The notes under the pieces are model-generated. The model saw only the letters and a program-made list of their open reading frames with translations, did no database searches and was not told the origin of the DNA. A stretch of DNA of 64,000 nt, from NCBI GenBank assembly GCA_001296005.1, contig LJHR01000003.1:248001-312000 (forward strand), in the 5' to 3' direction. Shown piece after piece: positions 47,821 through 57,665 of this stretch. A program made the translations under genes and the position numbers. Numbering within the stretch: position 1 is the stretch's first letter; each line of letters starts with the position of its first letter. Source of the stretch: an alpha proteobacterium AAP38. GTDB taxonomy: Bacteria; Pseudomonadota; Alphaproteobacteria; Azospirillales; Azospirillaceae.

Positions 47821-47841
47821 TTTTCGAAACGTTACGATTTT
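47821..47841. promoter_or_regulatory. Candidate LacI-type operator, glucosidase side
   Basis: The site contains TCGAAACGTT (47824-47833), matching the reverse complement of the site at 47729-47738. It lies 35 bp before the beta-glucosidase start. The two sites flank the divergent promoter region and are likely bound by the LacI-family regulator encoded just downstream. Confidence 0.5.
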
Positions 47842-47876
47842 GACCATCTCCCTTTCAGCGGCGAAAGAATCCAATC

Positions 47877-49214
47877 ATGCGTTTCCCGGATGGGTTCAAG
47901 TGGGGTGTCTCCACCTCCAGCTATCAGATCGAAGGCGGGGCGCCCGATGACGGGCGTGGACCCAGCATCTGGGACACCTATTGCGCCACCCCTGGCCGCG
48001 TAACCAATGGCGACACCGGCACCGTCGCCTGCGACCATTATCACCGCTGGGCCGAAGATCTGGACCTGATCCGGGACCTGGGCGCGCAGCAATACCGGTT
48101 CTCCATCATGTGGGGCCGGGTATTGCCGGACGGGACGGGGGCGACCAACCAGAAGGGTCTGGATTTCTATGACCGGCTGGTCGATGGCATGCTGGAACGC
48201 GGGCTGGAACCCTGGCCCTGCCTCTATCATTGGGACCTGCCGCAGGCGTTGCAGGACCGGGGCGGCTGGGTCAACCGCGACAGTGCCGCATGGTTTGCCG
48301 ACTATGCCGCGCTGATGGTGCGCCGCCTGGGCGACCGGGCGAAAACCTGGGTCACCTTCAACGAACCATCGGTCTGCGCCTGGGTCGGGAATGAGGAGGG
48401 GCGGCACGCCCCCGGCCTGACCGACCCGCGCGCCGCTGTGCGCGTGGCCCATCACCTGAACCTGGCGCATGGACGGGCGGTGGGATTGGTGCGTGATCTG
48501 GCGCCCGGCGTTCCCGTCGGTTTCGTCCTGCCGGTCCATACGGGCCGCCCCCTGCCGCAATTTGCCGACCGTGACGCGCATCTGGTGAAATTGTTTGAGG
48601 ATAAGTGGAACGGGGTTTTCCTGGGCCCCGTCCATCTGGGCCGCTATCCCGACAGTGTGCTGGACCGGTTCGCCCCGCATATAAAGGCGGGCGATATGGA
48701 TGAGATCCATCGGCCCGTGGATTACCAGGGGGTGAACCATTATTTCCCCACATACCTGTCGCCGGTGGACGGGGCGGCCTGGCCGTTCAAGATTGTGGAG
48801 CCGCCGAAATATCTGCGCCGGACGGAGATGAACTGGGGCATCGATGGCCACGCCTTCTATCAGGCGCTGGACGGTTTGCGCCGCGATTATGGCAATCCCC
48901 CCGTCTTCGTGACAGAGAACGGCGCCGCCTTCCTGGATATTCCCGGCCCCGATGGCCGCATCGATGACCAGGACCGCATCGCCTATTACCAGGACTATCT
49001 GGCCGGCATGCACCGGGCGATTTCGGAAGGGGCGGATATCAGGGGCTATATGCCCTGGTCACTGCTGGACAATTTCGAATGGGCGCACGGGTACAACAAG
49101 CGTTTCGGCCTCGTGCATGTCGATTACCAGACGCTGAAACGCACGCCAAAGGCATCGTTCGATTTCATGCGCCGCGTGATGCATGAGAATGCAGTGCCCA
49201 TGGCGGGTGATTGA
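47877..49214 (+). CDS. GH1 beta-glucosidase
   Basis: Hydrolyses beta-glucosides or related oligosaccharides taken up by the adjacent importer. The family 1 N-terminal signature FKWGVSTSSYQIEGG is present. The acid/base Glu 163 lies in TFNEPSVCAW and the nucleophile Glu 347 in VTENGAAF. No signal peptide, so cytoplasmic. Length 445 aa, normal. It diverges from the ABC importer and precedes the LacI regulator by 42 bp. Confidence 0.96.
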   Translation: MRFPDGFKWGVSTSSYQIEGGAPDDGRGPSIWDTYCATPGRVTNGDTGTVACDHYHRWAEDLDLIRDLGAQQYRFSIMWGRVLPDGTGATNQKGLDFYDRLVDGMLERGLEPWPCLYHWDLPQALQDRGGWVNRDSAAWFADYAALMVRRLGDRAKTWVTFNEPSVCAWVGNEEGRHAPGLTDPRAAVRVAHHLNLAHGRAVGLVRDLAPGVPVGFVLPVHTGRPLPQFADRDAHLVKLFEDKWNGVFLGPVHLGRYPDSVLDRFAPHIKAGDMDEIHRPVDYQGVNHYFPTYLSPVDGAAWPFKIVEPPKYLRRTEMNWGIDGHAFYQALDGLRRDYGNPPVFVTENGAAFLDIPGPDGRIDDQDRIAYYQDYLAGMHRAISEGADIRGYMPWSLLDNFEWAHGYNKRFGLVHVDYQTLKRTPKASFDFMRRVMHENAVPMAGD

Positions 49215-49256
49215 TCTTACTCTCTGCCACTTTCAAAGGTGACCTGACCGACCGCC

Positions 49257-50312
49257 ATGCCATCCCCTCCGCGCATCAATCTGAAAACCTTGGCCGAACA
49301 TCTGGGCCTGTCGATCACGACCGTGTCGCGGGCCTTGAAGGACGGGCCGGAGGTGAAGCCGGATACGGTGGCGCGGGTGAAACAGGCGGCGGCGGAAATG
49401 GGCTATCTGCCCGATGCCGGCGGCGTCTATCTGCGCACCGGGCGCACCATGAAGATCTGTTCGGTCTTCTTTGCTCCTGAAGTCGCGGATTACGGCGATG
49501 CCGGCTTCCTGGCACAGGTGGAGGGCGTGTCGCGTACGCTTGAGACCGACAGTTACAACTTGATCGTCCTGGCGCAAACGGCCAGCCAGTCGCCGTTGGA
49601 AACCGTACGCCGGGTGTTTCAGCAGCGTCTGGCCGACGGCATCATCTTTTCCCGCACCACCCCCATGGATGAACGAGCGCGCTTCTGTCTGGAATTCAAG
49701 TTTCCGTTCGTCAGTTTCGGGCGCACCGAACTGCACAGCGCCCACGCCTTTGTCGATCATGATGATGAAGGCGGGGTCTATGATGCCGTGACCCGGCTGG
49801 CGGCAGACGGGCATAAACGCATCGCCCTGTTCAATCCCACCGGCGGCATGACCTATGCTGGTTTCCGGCTGCGGGGGTATCAGCGCGCCCTGGCCGATTT
49901 GGGTCTGCCCTGGGACAGGTCGCTGCTGGTGACCTCCCCCCTGTCGGTCTGGGCCAGTCAGGCGGCGGTAAGCGACCTTCTGGCGCGCGACAGCAGCGTG
50001 ACAGCCATCATCTGCGCCAATCAGCTTTCCATGTTCGGTGCCATGGATGCGGCCCAGGAACAGGGACGGGACCCGGCGCAGGGCGGACTGCGCATCGTCG
50101 GTTTCGGCGGCATGCCCTTCCGCATGCCGTTCGAACAGGGCGTCACCTATTATTATCAGCCGCAGCGCCGCGATGGTGAGGAACTGGCCCGCCACATGCT
50201 GGCCCTGCTGGGCGGCGAGCCGGCGGAGAACCTGCAAACCGTTCTGCCCTATCAGCGCATCGACGATTTGCAGCGTTTCCGCACCGACCTGCGCACCCAG
50301 GCGATGGGGTAG
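49257..50312 (+). CDS. LacI-family transcriptional regulator
   Basis: The N-terminal helix-turn-helix is INLKTLAEHLGLSITTVSRALKDGPEV with the hinge motif VARVKQAAAEMGYLPDAGG. A periplasmic-binding-like effector domain follows (FFAPEVADYGDAGFLAQVEGV to the C-terminus). Length 351 aa. Its position after the beta-glucosidase and the two similar operator-like sites in the divergent region suggest it controls this sugar cluster. Confidence 0.95.
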   Translation: MPSPPRINLKTLAEHLGLSITTVSRALKDGPEVKPDTVARVKQAAAEMGYLPDAGGVYLRTGRTMKICSVFFAPEVADYGDAGFLAQVEGVSRTLETDSYNLIVLAQTASQSPLETVRRVFQQRLADGIIFSRTTPMDERARFCLEFKFPFVSFGRTELHSAHAFVDHDDEGGVYDAVTRLAADGHKRIALFNPTGGMTYAGFRLRGYQRALADLGLPWDRSLLVTSPLSVWASQAAVSDLLARDSSVTAIICANQLSMFGAMDAAQEQGRDPAQGGLRIVGFGGMPFRMPFEQGVTYYYQPQRRDGEELARHMLALLGGEPAENLQTVLPYQRIDDLQRFRTDLRTQAMG

Positions 50313-50323
50313 GGGAGGCGGTC

Positions 50324-51673
50324 TTAATCCACCGTCACCTCATCTGCATTGTCCAGATTGTCCACACATTTGGGCCGCATGATCAGGTACAGCACAACAA
50401 TCCCGGCCAGCATGCCCACGGCCAGCGCCGGGGCCTTCCAGTCGCCCGTTGTCAGCCGGTTGACGAACAGCAGGGCGCAGATCATCGCCCCGCCGACGGG
50501 CACGAAGGACGGCACCTCGAACACGCCCTTCGCCTCTGTCGGGCGGCGCTGCAGGATCAGCAGGGCGATGTTGATGATGGTGAACACCGCCAGCAGCAGC
50601 AGCACCGTGGCCGAGGCCAGTTGCGCGATATCGCCCGACAGCATCAGGGCCGTCACGATGAGCAGCAAAGTGGCGATGGCCACATGCGGCGTGCGCCGCC
50701 CCGCATGCACCCGGCCCAGCGCACGCGGCAGCAGTTCCAGCCGCGCCATGCCATAGGCCAGGCGCGACGCCATGATATAGTTCAGCAGCGCCGTATTCGA
50801 CACCGCGAACACCGTGATCACCACAAACACGACGGGCGGTATCCAGGGCGCGGCGCGGTTCACCACCTCCACCAGGGGGCCGGATGCTGTGGCCAGTTCC
50901 TGCCACGGCACGACCGACACCGCCGTGATGGCGACAGCCAGATAGATGACCGTGGCCGCCGCCATGGCGATGATGATGGCCCAGGGCAGGGTACGCTGCG
51001 GGTCCTTCACTTCCTCCGCTACATTGAACGTATCCTCGAACCCGATGAAGCTGAAGAAGGTCAGCACCGCCCCTTGCAGGATCATGGCCGCATCGATCCC
51101 GCCCGTCGTGGGCGGCACCTCCAGCAGGTCAACCCCGCCCCAGTACGGAATGCCGACGGCGATCACCACCAGCAGGCCACCCGCCTCCATAAATGTGCAG
51201 GCCATGTTGACCCACATGCTTTCCTTGATGCCCCGGAACACGATGCCGGCGATCAGCAGCAGGAAGCCCAGCGCCAGTGCCATCACCGGCACCCCTTCCA
51301 GCATGGGCAGCCGCGTCAGCGCCTCCGCCACCACCCGGCTCTGCGTCGCGACCGAGGTCAGGCCCGATGCCATCACTGTCAGCCCGACCAGATATGTCAG
51401 CAAGGGCCAGCCATAGGCGCGCTGTGTGACATAGGCCGCACCCCCCGCACGCGGATAGCGTGAGCCCAGCGAGGCATAGGACAGACCCGTCAGCAGGGCC
51501 GCGACCATGGAGACCAGAAAGGCCAGCCACACGGCATTGCCCATCTCCCCCGCCGCCTTGCCGATCAACCCATAGATGCCGGCCCCCAGCATGCTGCCCA
51601 AACCGTAAAGCGCCAGCTGCGGCAGGTTCACATTGCGGGCCAGCGTCGGCTCGCGTTGGGACTGATCCGTCAC
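50324..51673 (-). CDS. APC-family amino acid permease
   Basis: Inner-membrane transporter of 449 aa with about twelve membrane segments. The first helix region NLPQLALYGLGSMLGAGIYGLIGKAAG carries the GxGIYG-type substrate loop, and SRYPRAGGAAYVTQRAYG is typical of the family. The start is taken as GTG at 51673, because AGGAG precedes it at good distance; a TTG at 51715 is a weaker choice. The substrate cannot be named. Confidence 0.88.
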   Translation of the reverse strand: MTDQSQREPTLARNVNLPQLALYGLGSMLGAGIYGLIGKAAGEMGNAVWLAFLVSMVAALLTGLSYASLGSRYPRAGGAAYVTQRAYGWPLLTYLVGLTVMASGLTSVATQSRVVAEALTRLPMLEGVPVMALALGFLLLIAGIVFRGIKESMWVNMACTFMEAGGLLVVIAVGIPYWGGVDLLEVPPTTGGIDAAMILQGAVLTFFSFIGFEDTFNVAEEVKDPQRTLPWAIIIAMAAATVIYLAVAITAVSVVPWQELATASGPLVEVVNRAAPWIPPVVFVVITVFAVSNTALLNYIMASRLAYGMARLELLPRALGRVHAGRRTPHVAIATLLLIVTALMLSGDIAQLASATVLLLLAVFTIINIALLILQRRPTEAKGVFEVPSFVPVGGAMICALLFVNRLTTGDWKAPALAVGMLAGIVVLYLIMRPKCVDNLDNADEVTVD

Positions 51674-51779
51674 TCTTTTGTCTCCTGGGTCTGTGGCCGG
51701 GGCGGGAACAGACAATCACAGGACCATTGTTCGACGGTTCCTGGCAAGGGGCCTGACAGGATGGGGATGGTGCGCGGCG

Positions 51780-53096
51780 TTACCCCGCGAACGGCGTTAG
51801 CATCTCGATCAACGGCAATCTGGCCCGCATTTTCACGCCCAGCATGACGGTACCGCTGATCTTGCGCTGTACGAACAGCGTGTCGGCAGGCGGCACGGTC
51901 CAACTGGCGCGGTCGGCCAGGATGGGCGCGCCGCGTTCGCGCAGGCTGCCCACGAAACTGCGGTCGGCGAAATCGAACAGGCCGCCCCGGCTATGATCCA
52001 GATGGCGCAGCAGGATGCCGATCATCTCTTCAATCACCAACCCGTGGCGCTGCAATTGTGCCGGGGCGATGAACCCGATGCGCAGCAGGGCATCGCGGAT
52101 GGCCTCCACCTTCCCGCGCAACCCCGCCTGCAACAGGCCGCGATACCCCTCGACCGTGGCCGGTTCCACCGCACGTGCCGCCCCGAAATCCAGCAGCAGG
52201 ATGCGGCCCGTTTCCGGTTGCCAGCGGTAATTGGCAAAGTTGGGGTCGGTCTGCATATGGCCGAACACAAACAGCTCGCGCAACACCAGGTCCAGCAGGG
52301 CCGCCACGGCCCGGTCGCGCTGGGCCTGCGTGGCGTCGGCCAGCGTGTCGATGGGCCGGCCCGACAGGAAATCCATAGGCAGGACCGTGGGGCGCAGCAG
52401 CTCCTCCACCGGTTCGGGCACCAGGAACCGCTCGTCCTGGGCCAGCAGGTCCTTGAAATGCCGCATCTGTGCGGCCTCGCGTTGGTAATCCGCCTCCTCA
52501 TGCAGTTGGCGTTTGGCCTCCAGCAGCAGGGGCGTGATGTTCAGGCTGACCGGCAGCAGGCCCGACAGGCGCAGCAGCGTGGCGACATTGTCGATATCGG
52601 CATCGATGCTGGCGGCCACGCCCGGATATTGCACCTTGATGGCCAGTTCGCGGCCCCCCGGCAGGGTGGCGCGGTGGACCTGCCCGATGGAGGCGGCGGC
52701 GATGGGCGTGGGATCGAACCGCGCGAACCGCCGGCGCCAGTTCGGCCCCCAGGCCTCGATCAGCACCCGGTCAAGCTGTGGCGGCGGCATGATATGGGCA
52801 TTGTCGCGCAACTGCGCCAGGATGCTGGTCAGTTCCGGCGGCAGCACATCGCCCGCATCCATGGACAGCATCTGGCCCAGCTTCATGGCCGCACCCCGCA
52901 GGCGGGATAGCTGCTCCGTCACCTTGCGCGCATTGCCTGGCGTCAGGATCAGGTCGGACATTTGCGGCCGCTCCCCGCGGGCCAGCCGGCGCAAGCCTTC
53001 GCCCACCATGCCCGTGGCCACACCGCCCGCCATCTGTCCAAAGGCGGCCAGCCGGGCGAAGCGGGCCTGCGGCACGGGGCGGGAACGGTCATTCAT
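51780..53096 (-). CDS. ABC1/UbiB-family atypical kinase
   Basis: The 438-aa protein has the ABC1 family signatures KLGQMLSMDAGDVLPPEL (the KxGQ motif in RGAAMKLGQ), AAASIGQVHRATL (Ala-rich nucleotide loop), VQYPGV, and the metal site LLDFGAARAV. Members support ubiquinone synthesis or lipid metabolism; this one is related to AarF-type proteins but is not necessarily UbiB itself. Its start overlaps the stop of the DCC gene. Confidence 0.87.
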   Translation of the reverse strand: MNDRSRPVPQARFARLAAFGQMAGGVATGMVGEGLRRLARGERPQMSDLILTPGNARKVTEQLSRLRGAAMKLGQMLSMDAGDVLPPELTSILAQLRDNAHIMPPPQLDRVLIEAWGPNWRRRFARFDPTPIAAASIGQVHRATLPGGRELAIKVQYPGVAASIDADIDNVATLLRLSGLLPVSLNITPLLLEAKRQLHEEADYQREAAQMRHFKDLLAQDERFLVPEPVEELLRPTVLPMDFLSGRPIDTLADATQAQRDRAVAALLDLVLRELFVFGHMQTDPNFANYRWQPETGRILLLDFGAARAVEPATVEGYRGLLQAGLRGKVEAIRDALLRIGFIAPAQLQRHGLVIEEMIGILLRHLDHSRGGLFDFADRSFVGSLRERGAPILADRASWTVPPADTLFVQRKISGTVMLGVKMRARLPLIEMLTPFAG

Positions 53097-53449
53097 CGCA
53101 ATAACCTTTGCAGTCGCGGCCGCAGCCGCAGGAAAATCCGGTACCCCGCCTCAAACAGCGGCGTCACGGGCCGCCATCCGGCCAGGATGCCCAGGGGCCG
53201 CAGCACGGGGATAGCCCGCCACATGGCCGCAAACGCTGCCGCACCGGACAGCATCCGCTCCCCCTCGCGCACATGAAACCGCGACAGGATGTCGGCGCGG
53301 TCCAGTGGGCAGGCCGTACCCGGATCAGCAGCATCAATAAACCGGATGGCCCGCCGCCGGTCCAGCCGCCGCATCAGCGCAATCTCCCGCCGGCACAGCG
53401 GGCAGGCCCCGTCATACCAAACAGTGACCGGTGCGCGCCGCATCGCCAT
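53093..53449 (-). CDS. DCC-family (DUF393) thiol-disulfide oxidoreductase-like protein
   Basis: The motif VTVWYDGACPLCRREI near the N-terminus is the DxxCxxC signature of the DCC family, which has a thioredoxin-like active site. The C-terminal part is basic (LRLRPRLQRLLR). ATG 53449 follows GAGGT; a GTG at 53461 overlapping the upstream gene is also possible. Length 118 aa. The precise role of the family is not known. Confidence 0.82.
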   Translation of the reverse strand: MAMRRAPVTVWYDGACPLCRREIALMRRLDRRRAIRFIDAADPGTACPLDRADILSRFHVREGERMLSGAAAFAAMWRAIPVLRPLGILAGWRPVTPLFEAGYRIFLRLRPRLQRLLR

Positions 53450-53457
53450 CGCGGACC

Positions 53458-53913
53458 TCACACCAGGGCCAGGGCGATGGTCAGCAGGCCCAACCCACCG
53501 GCCATCATCACCCGCAACCGGACCCAGCCGGGTGGCAAGGGAATGCTGCGCCCCAGATACCGGTCCACCAGCGGGCTCAACAACAGCAGAACCCCCACAA
53601 ACCCCAGGGCGGAATGCACATTGTCAAAGCCAAGAGCGACCGGGAACAAAGCGACCCACCCCAGAAGGCTGGGCAGCACCGCTAGGATATAGGGTGCCGA
53701 TGCCGTCACCCCCCGCTGCAACGCCGCCATCCACCACAACCCGCCCAGAAAGGATAGGATCAGTGCGGCATAGGCGAGGCCCATGGCTGCGGGTGCGTTG
53801 TTTTCCGGGACCGAAGGGACAAGCATGGCAGCGCCCAGGCAAAGCACCTGCGGCAGAACCCCGGACAGGCCCAGCAGGCGCACGGGGGTGGGAAGGGAGG
53901 GAAGCTCTTGCAT
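53458..53913 (-). CDS. DUF3429 membrane protein
   Basis: A small inner-membrane protein with about five hydrophobic segments, including VLPQVLCLGAAMLVP, LILSFLGGLWWMAAL and ILAVLPSLLGWVALFPVAL. The FLGGxxW motif after the second helix is the hallmark of DUF3429. Start uncertain: ATG at 53913 or GTG at 53955. It heads a three-gene run (DUF3429, DCC, ABC1 kinase). Function unknown. Confidence 0.78.
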   Translation of the reverse strand: MQELPSLPTPVRLLGLSGVLPQVLCLGAAMLVPSVPENNAPAAMGLAYAALILSFLGGLWWMAALQRGVTASAPYILAVLPSLLGWVALFPVALGFDNVHSALGFVGVLLLLSPLVDRYLGRSIPLPPGWVRLRVMMAGGLGLLTIALALV

Positions 53914-54033
53914 GACGAGAGAGTTAGGACGCGTCGCCTTATCGGCAAGGCTCACCCCTGACCGGTCGGCAGAACTTCTATGGGTCGGAGTTCTATCTCA
54001 TATGGCGGCCTGGATAACGGCGATGCCAGGACA

Positions 54034-56313
54034 GTTGCCGCTAGACCGCGATCTCTGAGCGGCTATTATTCCGACAGCCACGGCAGCGCGCCAATGGCCG
54101 TTGCCGCTGGACCGCGATCTCTGAGCGGCTATTATTGACTTTGCCCAACGTCTTTTGCTCACGCTGTTGCCGCTGGACCGCGATCTCTGAGCGGCTATTA
54201 TACAGCGGTATCGTCGACACACCACACCTGTTGTTGCCGCTGGACCGCGATCTCTGAGCGGCTATTATCAATGCCACGTTCCATGCGGCGATGGACAAGT
54301 TGCCGCTGGACCGCGATCTCTGAGCGGCTATTATTCAACCAGGATTGTTCGCGTGACCGCATTGTTGCCGCTGGACCGCGATCTCTGAGCGGCTATTATG
54401 TTTCCCAGGTAGATAGTGCCCGTCAGCGAGTTGCCGCTGGACCGCGATCTCTGAGCGGCTATTATCGAAGGTCACCCCGCCGCGCGACAGCCGGGCGTTG
54501 CCGCTGGACCGCGATCTCTGAGCGGCTATTATAATGGCGCTGGTGCTGATGTCCTTGACTTGTTGCCGCTGGACCGCGATCTCTGAGCGGCTATTATGTA
54601 CACATTCCGGCTATCTATGCCTAGTGTGTTGCCGCTGGACCGCGATCTCTGAGCGGCTATTATTTCAGGGCGTCGGCAAGCAGCTGCCAGAAGCGTTGCC
54701 GCTGGACCGCGATCTCTGAGCGGCTATTATGTCGGGCCTGCTGTCCTCCAAGGTCGCGGCGTTGCCGCTGGACCGCGATCTCTGAGCGGCTATTATAATG
54801 GGCGAGCTGACGAATGCGGTGACGCAGTTGCCGCTGGACCGCGATCTCTGAGCGGCTATTATCCACTGCGGCGACTGCCGAACCATCATGCCGTTGCCGC
54901 TGGACCGCGATCTCTGAGCGGCTATTATAATGCGCTCCATCGCATCGGCGCCGATATCGTTGCCGCTGGACCGCGATCTCTGAGCGGCTATTATGCGCGG
55001 CGCGATTACACCTTCGCGGGCGCCGTTGCCGCTGGACCGCGATCTCTGAGCGGCTATTATCGCTGGCGGTCTTGGTCGCGCGGCTGTTGCGTTGCCGCTG
55101 GACCGCGATCTCTGAGCGGCTATTATATGTCTGCCCGGCATGCGGACACCAGCGGAGTTGCCGCTGGACCGCGATCTCTGAGCGGCTATTATCAGCGCTA
55201 TGAATTGCGCAGGCTGCCATTTGTTGCCGCTGGACCGCGATCTCTGAGCGGCTATTATGATCCTGGGTAATGTCGAAACGTGGTCTAAGTTGCCGCTGGA
55301 CCGCGATCTCTGAGCGGCTATTATGCGGCCAGCCAAAAGCCAGTCGAGGTGACCGTTGCCGCTGGACCGCGATCTCTGAGCGGCTATTATCCGGGGACGC
55401 TGCGTTTTCGCCCAACCTGCGGTTGCCGCTGGACCGCGATCTCTGAGCGGCTATTATGCTGCCAGGGTCTATAGTATGTCTCTTTCGTTGCCGCTGGACC
55501 GCGATCTCTGAGCGGCTATTATCCGTGGCGCCTGGGGCAGCCCGCCGGCGGCGTTGCCGCTGGACCGCGATCTCTGAGCGGCTATTATATCAGCGTCGAC
55601 GAGCAGCACCTTGTATCCGTTGCCGCTGGACCGCGATCTCTGAGCGGCTATTATCGGCCGCGTCGATGCCGCCATTCTGCGGGCGTTGCCGCTGGACCGC
55701 GATCTCTGAGCGGCTATTATGTGCGCGGCCTGTTGCCGCGATGCTGGTTTGTTGCCGCTGGACCGCGATCTCTGAGCGGCTATTATATACCTATCGCTGC
55801 GGGGGTGGGCATCCACGTTGCCGCTGGACCGCGATCTCTGAGCGGCTATTATCTGACATTCACCTTCGCCAATCGGGAGATAGTTGCCGCTGGACCGCGA
55901 TCTCTGAGCGGCTATTATGCATTATCAAGCCTGCCCGACCCTCTGGCAGTTGCCGCTGGACCGCGATCTCTGAGCGGCTATTATAGCGACTTCACGGAAG
56001 CCGTCATGGCCGGAGTTGCCGCTGGACCGCGATCTCTGAGCGGCTATTATCCGGAAGTCACCAAGACCAAGCATGGTTTCGTTGCCGCTGGACCGCGATC
56101 TCTGAGCGGCTATTATTCAAGGGCCGCGTCCCCGGTATCGGCGCGGTTGCCGCTGGACCGCGATCTCTGAGCGGCTATTATCATGGGGACGGGCAAGAGC
56201 GTGTTCGGGCGGTTGCCGCTGGACCGCGATCTCTGAGCGGCTATTATCATGCCCTTCGACAGCTCCACCACCTCCGCGTTGCCGCTGGACCGCGATCTCT
56301 GAGCGGCTATTAT
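54034..56313 (+). CRISPR. Type II-C CRISPR array, 35 repeats and 34 spacers
   Basis: Thirty-five 36-bp repeats alternate with 34 spacers of 29-31 bp (mostly 30). Repeats start GTTGCCGCTGGACC and end GAGCGGCTATTAT; the first copy (54034) has one base change (CTAGACC for CTGGACC). The sense strand is plus, because the tracrRNA anti-repeat (61125-61149) pairs with the repeat in that orientation and a plus-strand terminator follows the last repeat. The 3' end of each repeat (GGCTATTAT) resembles a -10 box, as in Neisseria II-C arrays where each repeat carries a promoter. No two spacers look alike. The array lies downstream of cas2 and converges with it. Confidence 0.98.
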
Positions 56314-56317
56314 AGAT

Positions 56318-56359
56318 AAGCCATCATGCCCTTGATATTAAAGGGTATGATGGCTTTTC
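56318..56359 (+). terminator. Terminator between the CRISPR array and cas2
   Basis: A 16-bp stem (arms 56318-56333 and 56341-56356, one G.U pair) is followed by TTTTCT on the plus strand. It starts 4 bp after the last repeat. It would end array transcription and could act on the minus strand for cas2 as well. Confidence 0.88.
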
Positions 56360-56385
56360 TGTGCCTGCAAATCGGGCCGGATCGG

Positions 56386-56724
56386 TCAAAACAGAGCCAG
56401 CTGGTCGGGGTTTTTCTTCGGTTTCCGGCGGCGTTGGCTGGAAAAACGCACGATATTTTCGTACTGCCGGTCGGTAAAAGTGAGGACATGCACCTCTCCC
56501 TGGGCTGGAAGGTTGCCTTCGATTCGCCGCATATAGGTTTCGAATTGCTCCTTGCCGCTGCAAAAACGTGCATAGACGGAGAATTGGCTCTTCTCGAAGC
56601 CTTCGTCCAGGAGGAATTCACGGAATTTGGTGGCGGCACGGGATTGCGCCTTCGACGCTACAGGCAGGTCGAACATCACGAAGATCCACATGAGCCGATA
56701 CCCGCTGAGTTGTGTGGCCGTCAT
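56386..56724 (-). CDS. cas2: CRISPR-associated endoribonuclease Cas2
   Basis: Cas2 forms the structural core of the spacer-integration complex with Cas1. The ferredoxin-like start MWIFVMFDLPVASKAQSRAA contains the conserved Asp after the first strand, and the later motif GFEKSQFSVYARFC is typical of type II Cas2. Length 112 aa. Its start overlaps the cas1 stop by 4 bp. Confidence 0.95.
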   Translation of the reverse strand: MTATQLSGYRLMWIFVMFDLPVASKAQSRAATKFREFLLDEGFEKSQFSVYARFCSGKEQFETYMRRIEGNLPAQGEVHVLTFTDRQYENIVRFSSQRRRKPKKNPDQLALF

Positions 56725-57650
56725 GACACCAGTCTGCCCAAATCGGCCAGCGCCGCCGTTGGCGGGGGAGGGGGCAGTTCCAGCAGATCCGACCGGCCCA
56801 GCGTGAAAGCGAGAGCTAGGCTTTGCGCCACACGGTTGGCTGCGACTGCCACCGTGGTGGTACCGGCCGATCCCGGAAGATCGAAAGCGATAAGGCCTGC
56901 ATAGGCACGCTTGGCCGCCGGATCGACCGAAACGACACCCTTGTCCAGAAGCCGTACTGTCAGGCTATCCACAAGGGGCCGAAACGGTTCCACCAGATCA
57001 TCCGCGAGGGCGAAGGCATTGCCGCGGTTGGCATGGTGAATACCGATGGATGGATGCAGCCCGGCGGCAACGACCGCGCGGGCACAGAGGGAACGCATGA
57101 CCGTATAGCCATAGTTCAGCATGGCGTTGGCATCGGCGGCGTCGCGGTCGCGCCGGAAATCGTCCCCCATCAGCAGGGGCCAGTACCGGCGGGCGGCCTG
57201 CGCCTCAACGTTACCGGTGTCGCCCGATGTCACTTTACGTGCCAGAAGGTCGAAGGCATCGGCAGGTTTGCCATGGGCAAGCAGCACGGTGCGCTGCCAG
57301 TCGATCTTGGCGACCACCGTGCGCCGCCATAATTGCTTGACCAGGGGGCGGCCTGCGTCCCATTGCGCGCGCAGGCGGGCATTCTGGGCATGATGCCCGT
57401 CGATTGGCAGGCAGAGCGCCACTGGCGCATGGTTGGACCCGCACAACACCATGATGGCGCCCCTCTCCGCCAGGGCTACCAGCAGACTGGTGGTCCAGGT
57501 GACGCCATGGGCATGGACGATGACGGCCGCGATGTCGTCCAGCGGGACACGGCCTACCTCCTGCCTGTCCTCGCTGACCAGCATGAAACCCCGATGGGCC
57601 GACAGGTGCCGTCCATCGGTCGCGATATCAACGATCCGTTCCAGGCCCAT
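56721..57650 (-). CDS. cas1: CRISPR-associated integrase Cas1
   Basis: Cas1 is the metal-dependent integrase that inserts new spacers. The 309-aa protein has the N-terminal beta domain and the helical catalytic domain with NYGYTVMRSLCARAVVAAGLHPSIGIHH and FALADDLVEPFRPLVD, containing the conserved His and Asp; the catalytic Glu region lies in VEAQAARRYWP. It is 15 bp downstream of cas9 and overlaps cas2. Confidence 0.96.
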   Translation of the reverse strand: MGLERIVDIATDGRHLSAHRGFMLVSEDRQEVGRVPLDDIAAVIVHAHGVTWTTSLLVALAERGAIMVLCGSNHAPVALCLPIDGHHAQNARLRAQWDAGRPLVKQLWRRTVVAKIDWQRTVLLAHGKPADAFDLLARKVTSGDTGNVEAQAARRYWPLLMGDDFRRDRDAADANAMLNYGYTVMRSLCARAVVAAGLHPSIGIHHANRGNAFALADDLVEPFRPLVDSLTVRLLDKGVVSVDPAAKRAYAGLIAFDLPGSAGTTTVAVAANRVAQSLALAFTLGRSDLLELPPPPPTAALADLGRLVS

Positions 57651-57665
57651 GGTCCACCTGTCCCG

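Noticed and set aside
54660-55415. Repeat-containing protein frames inside the CRISPR array (for example NSRSEIAVQRQ repeats)
   Set aside because: They are translations of the CRISPR repeats with spacers between them, not genes.
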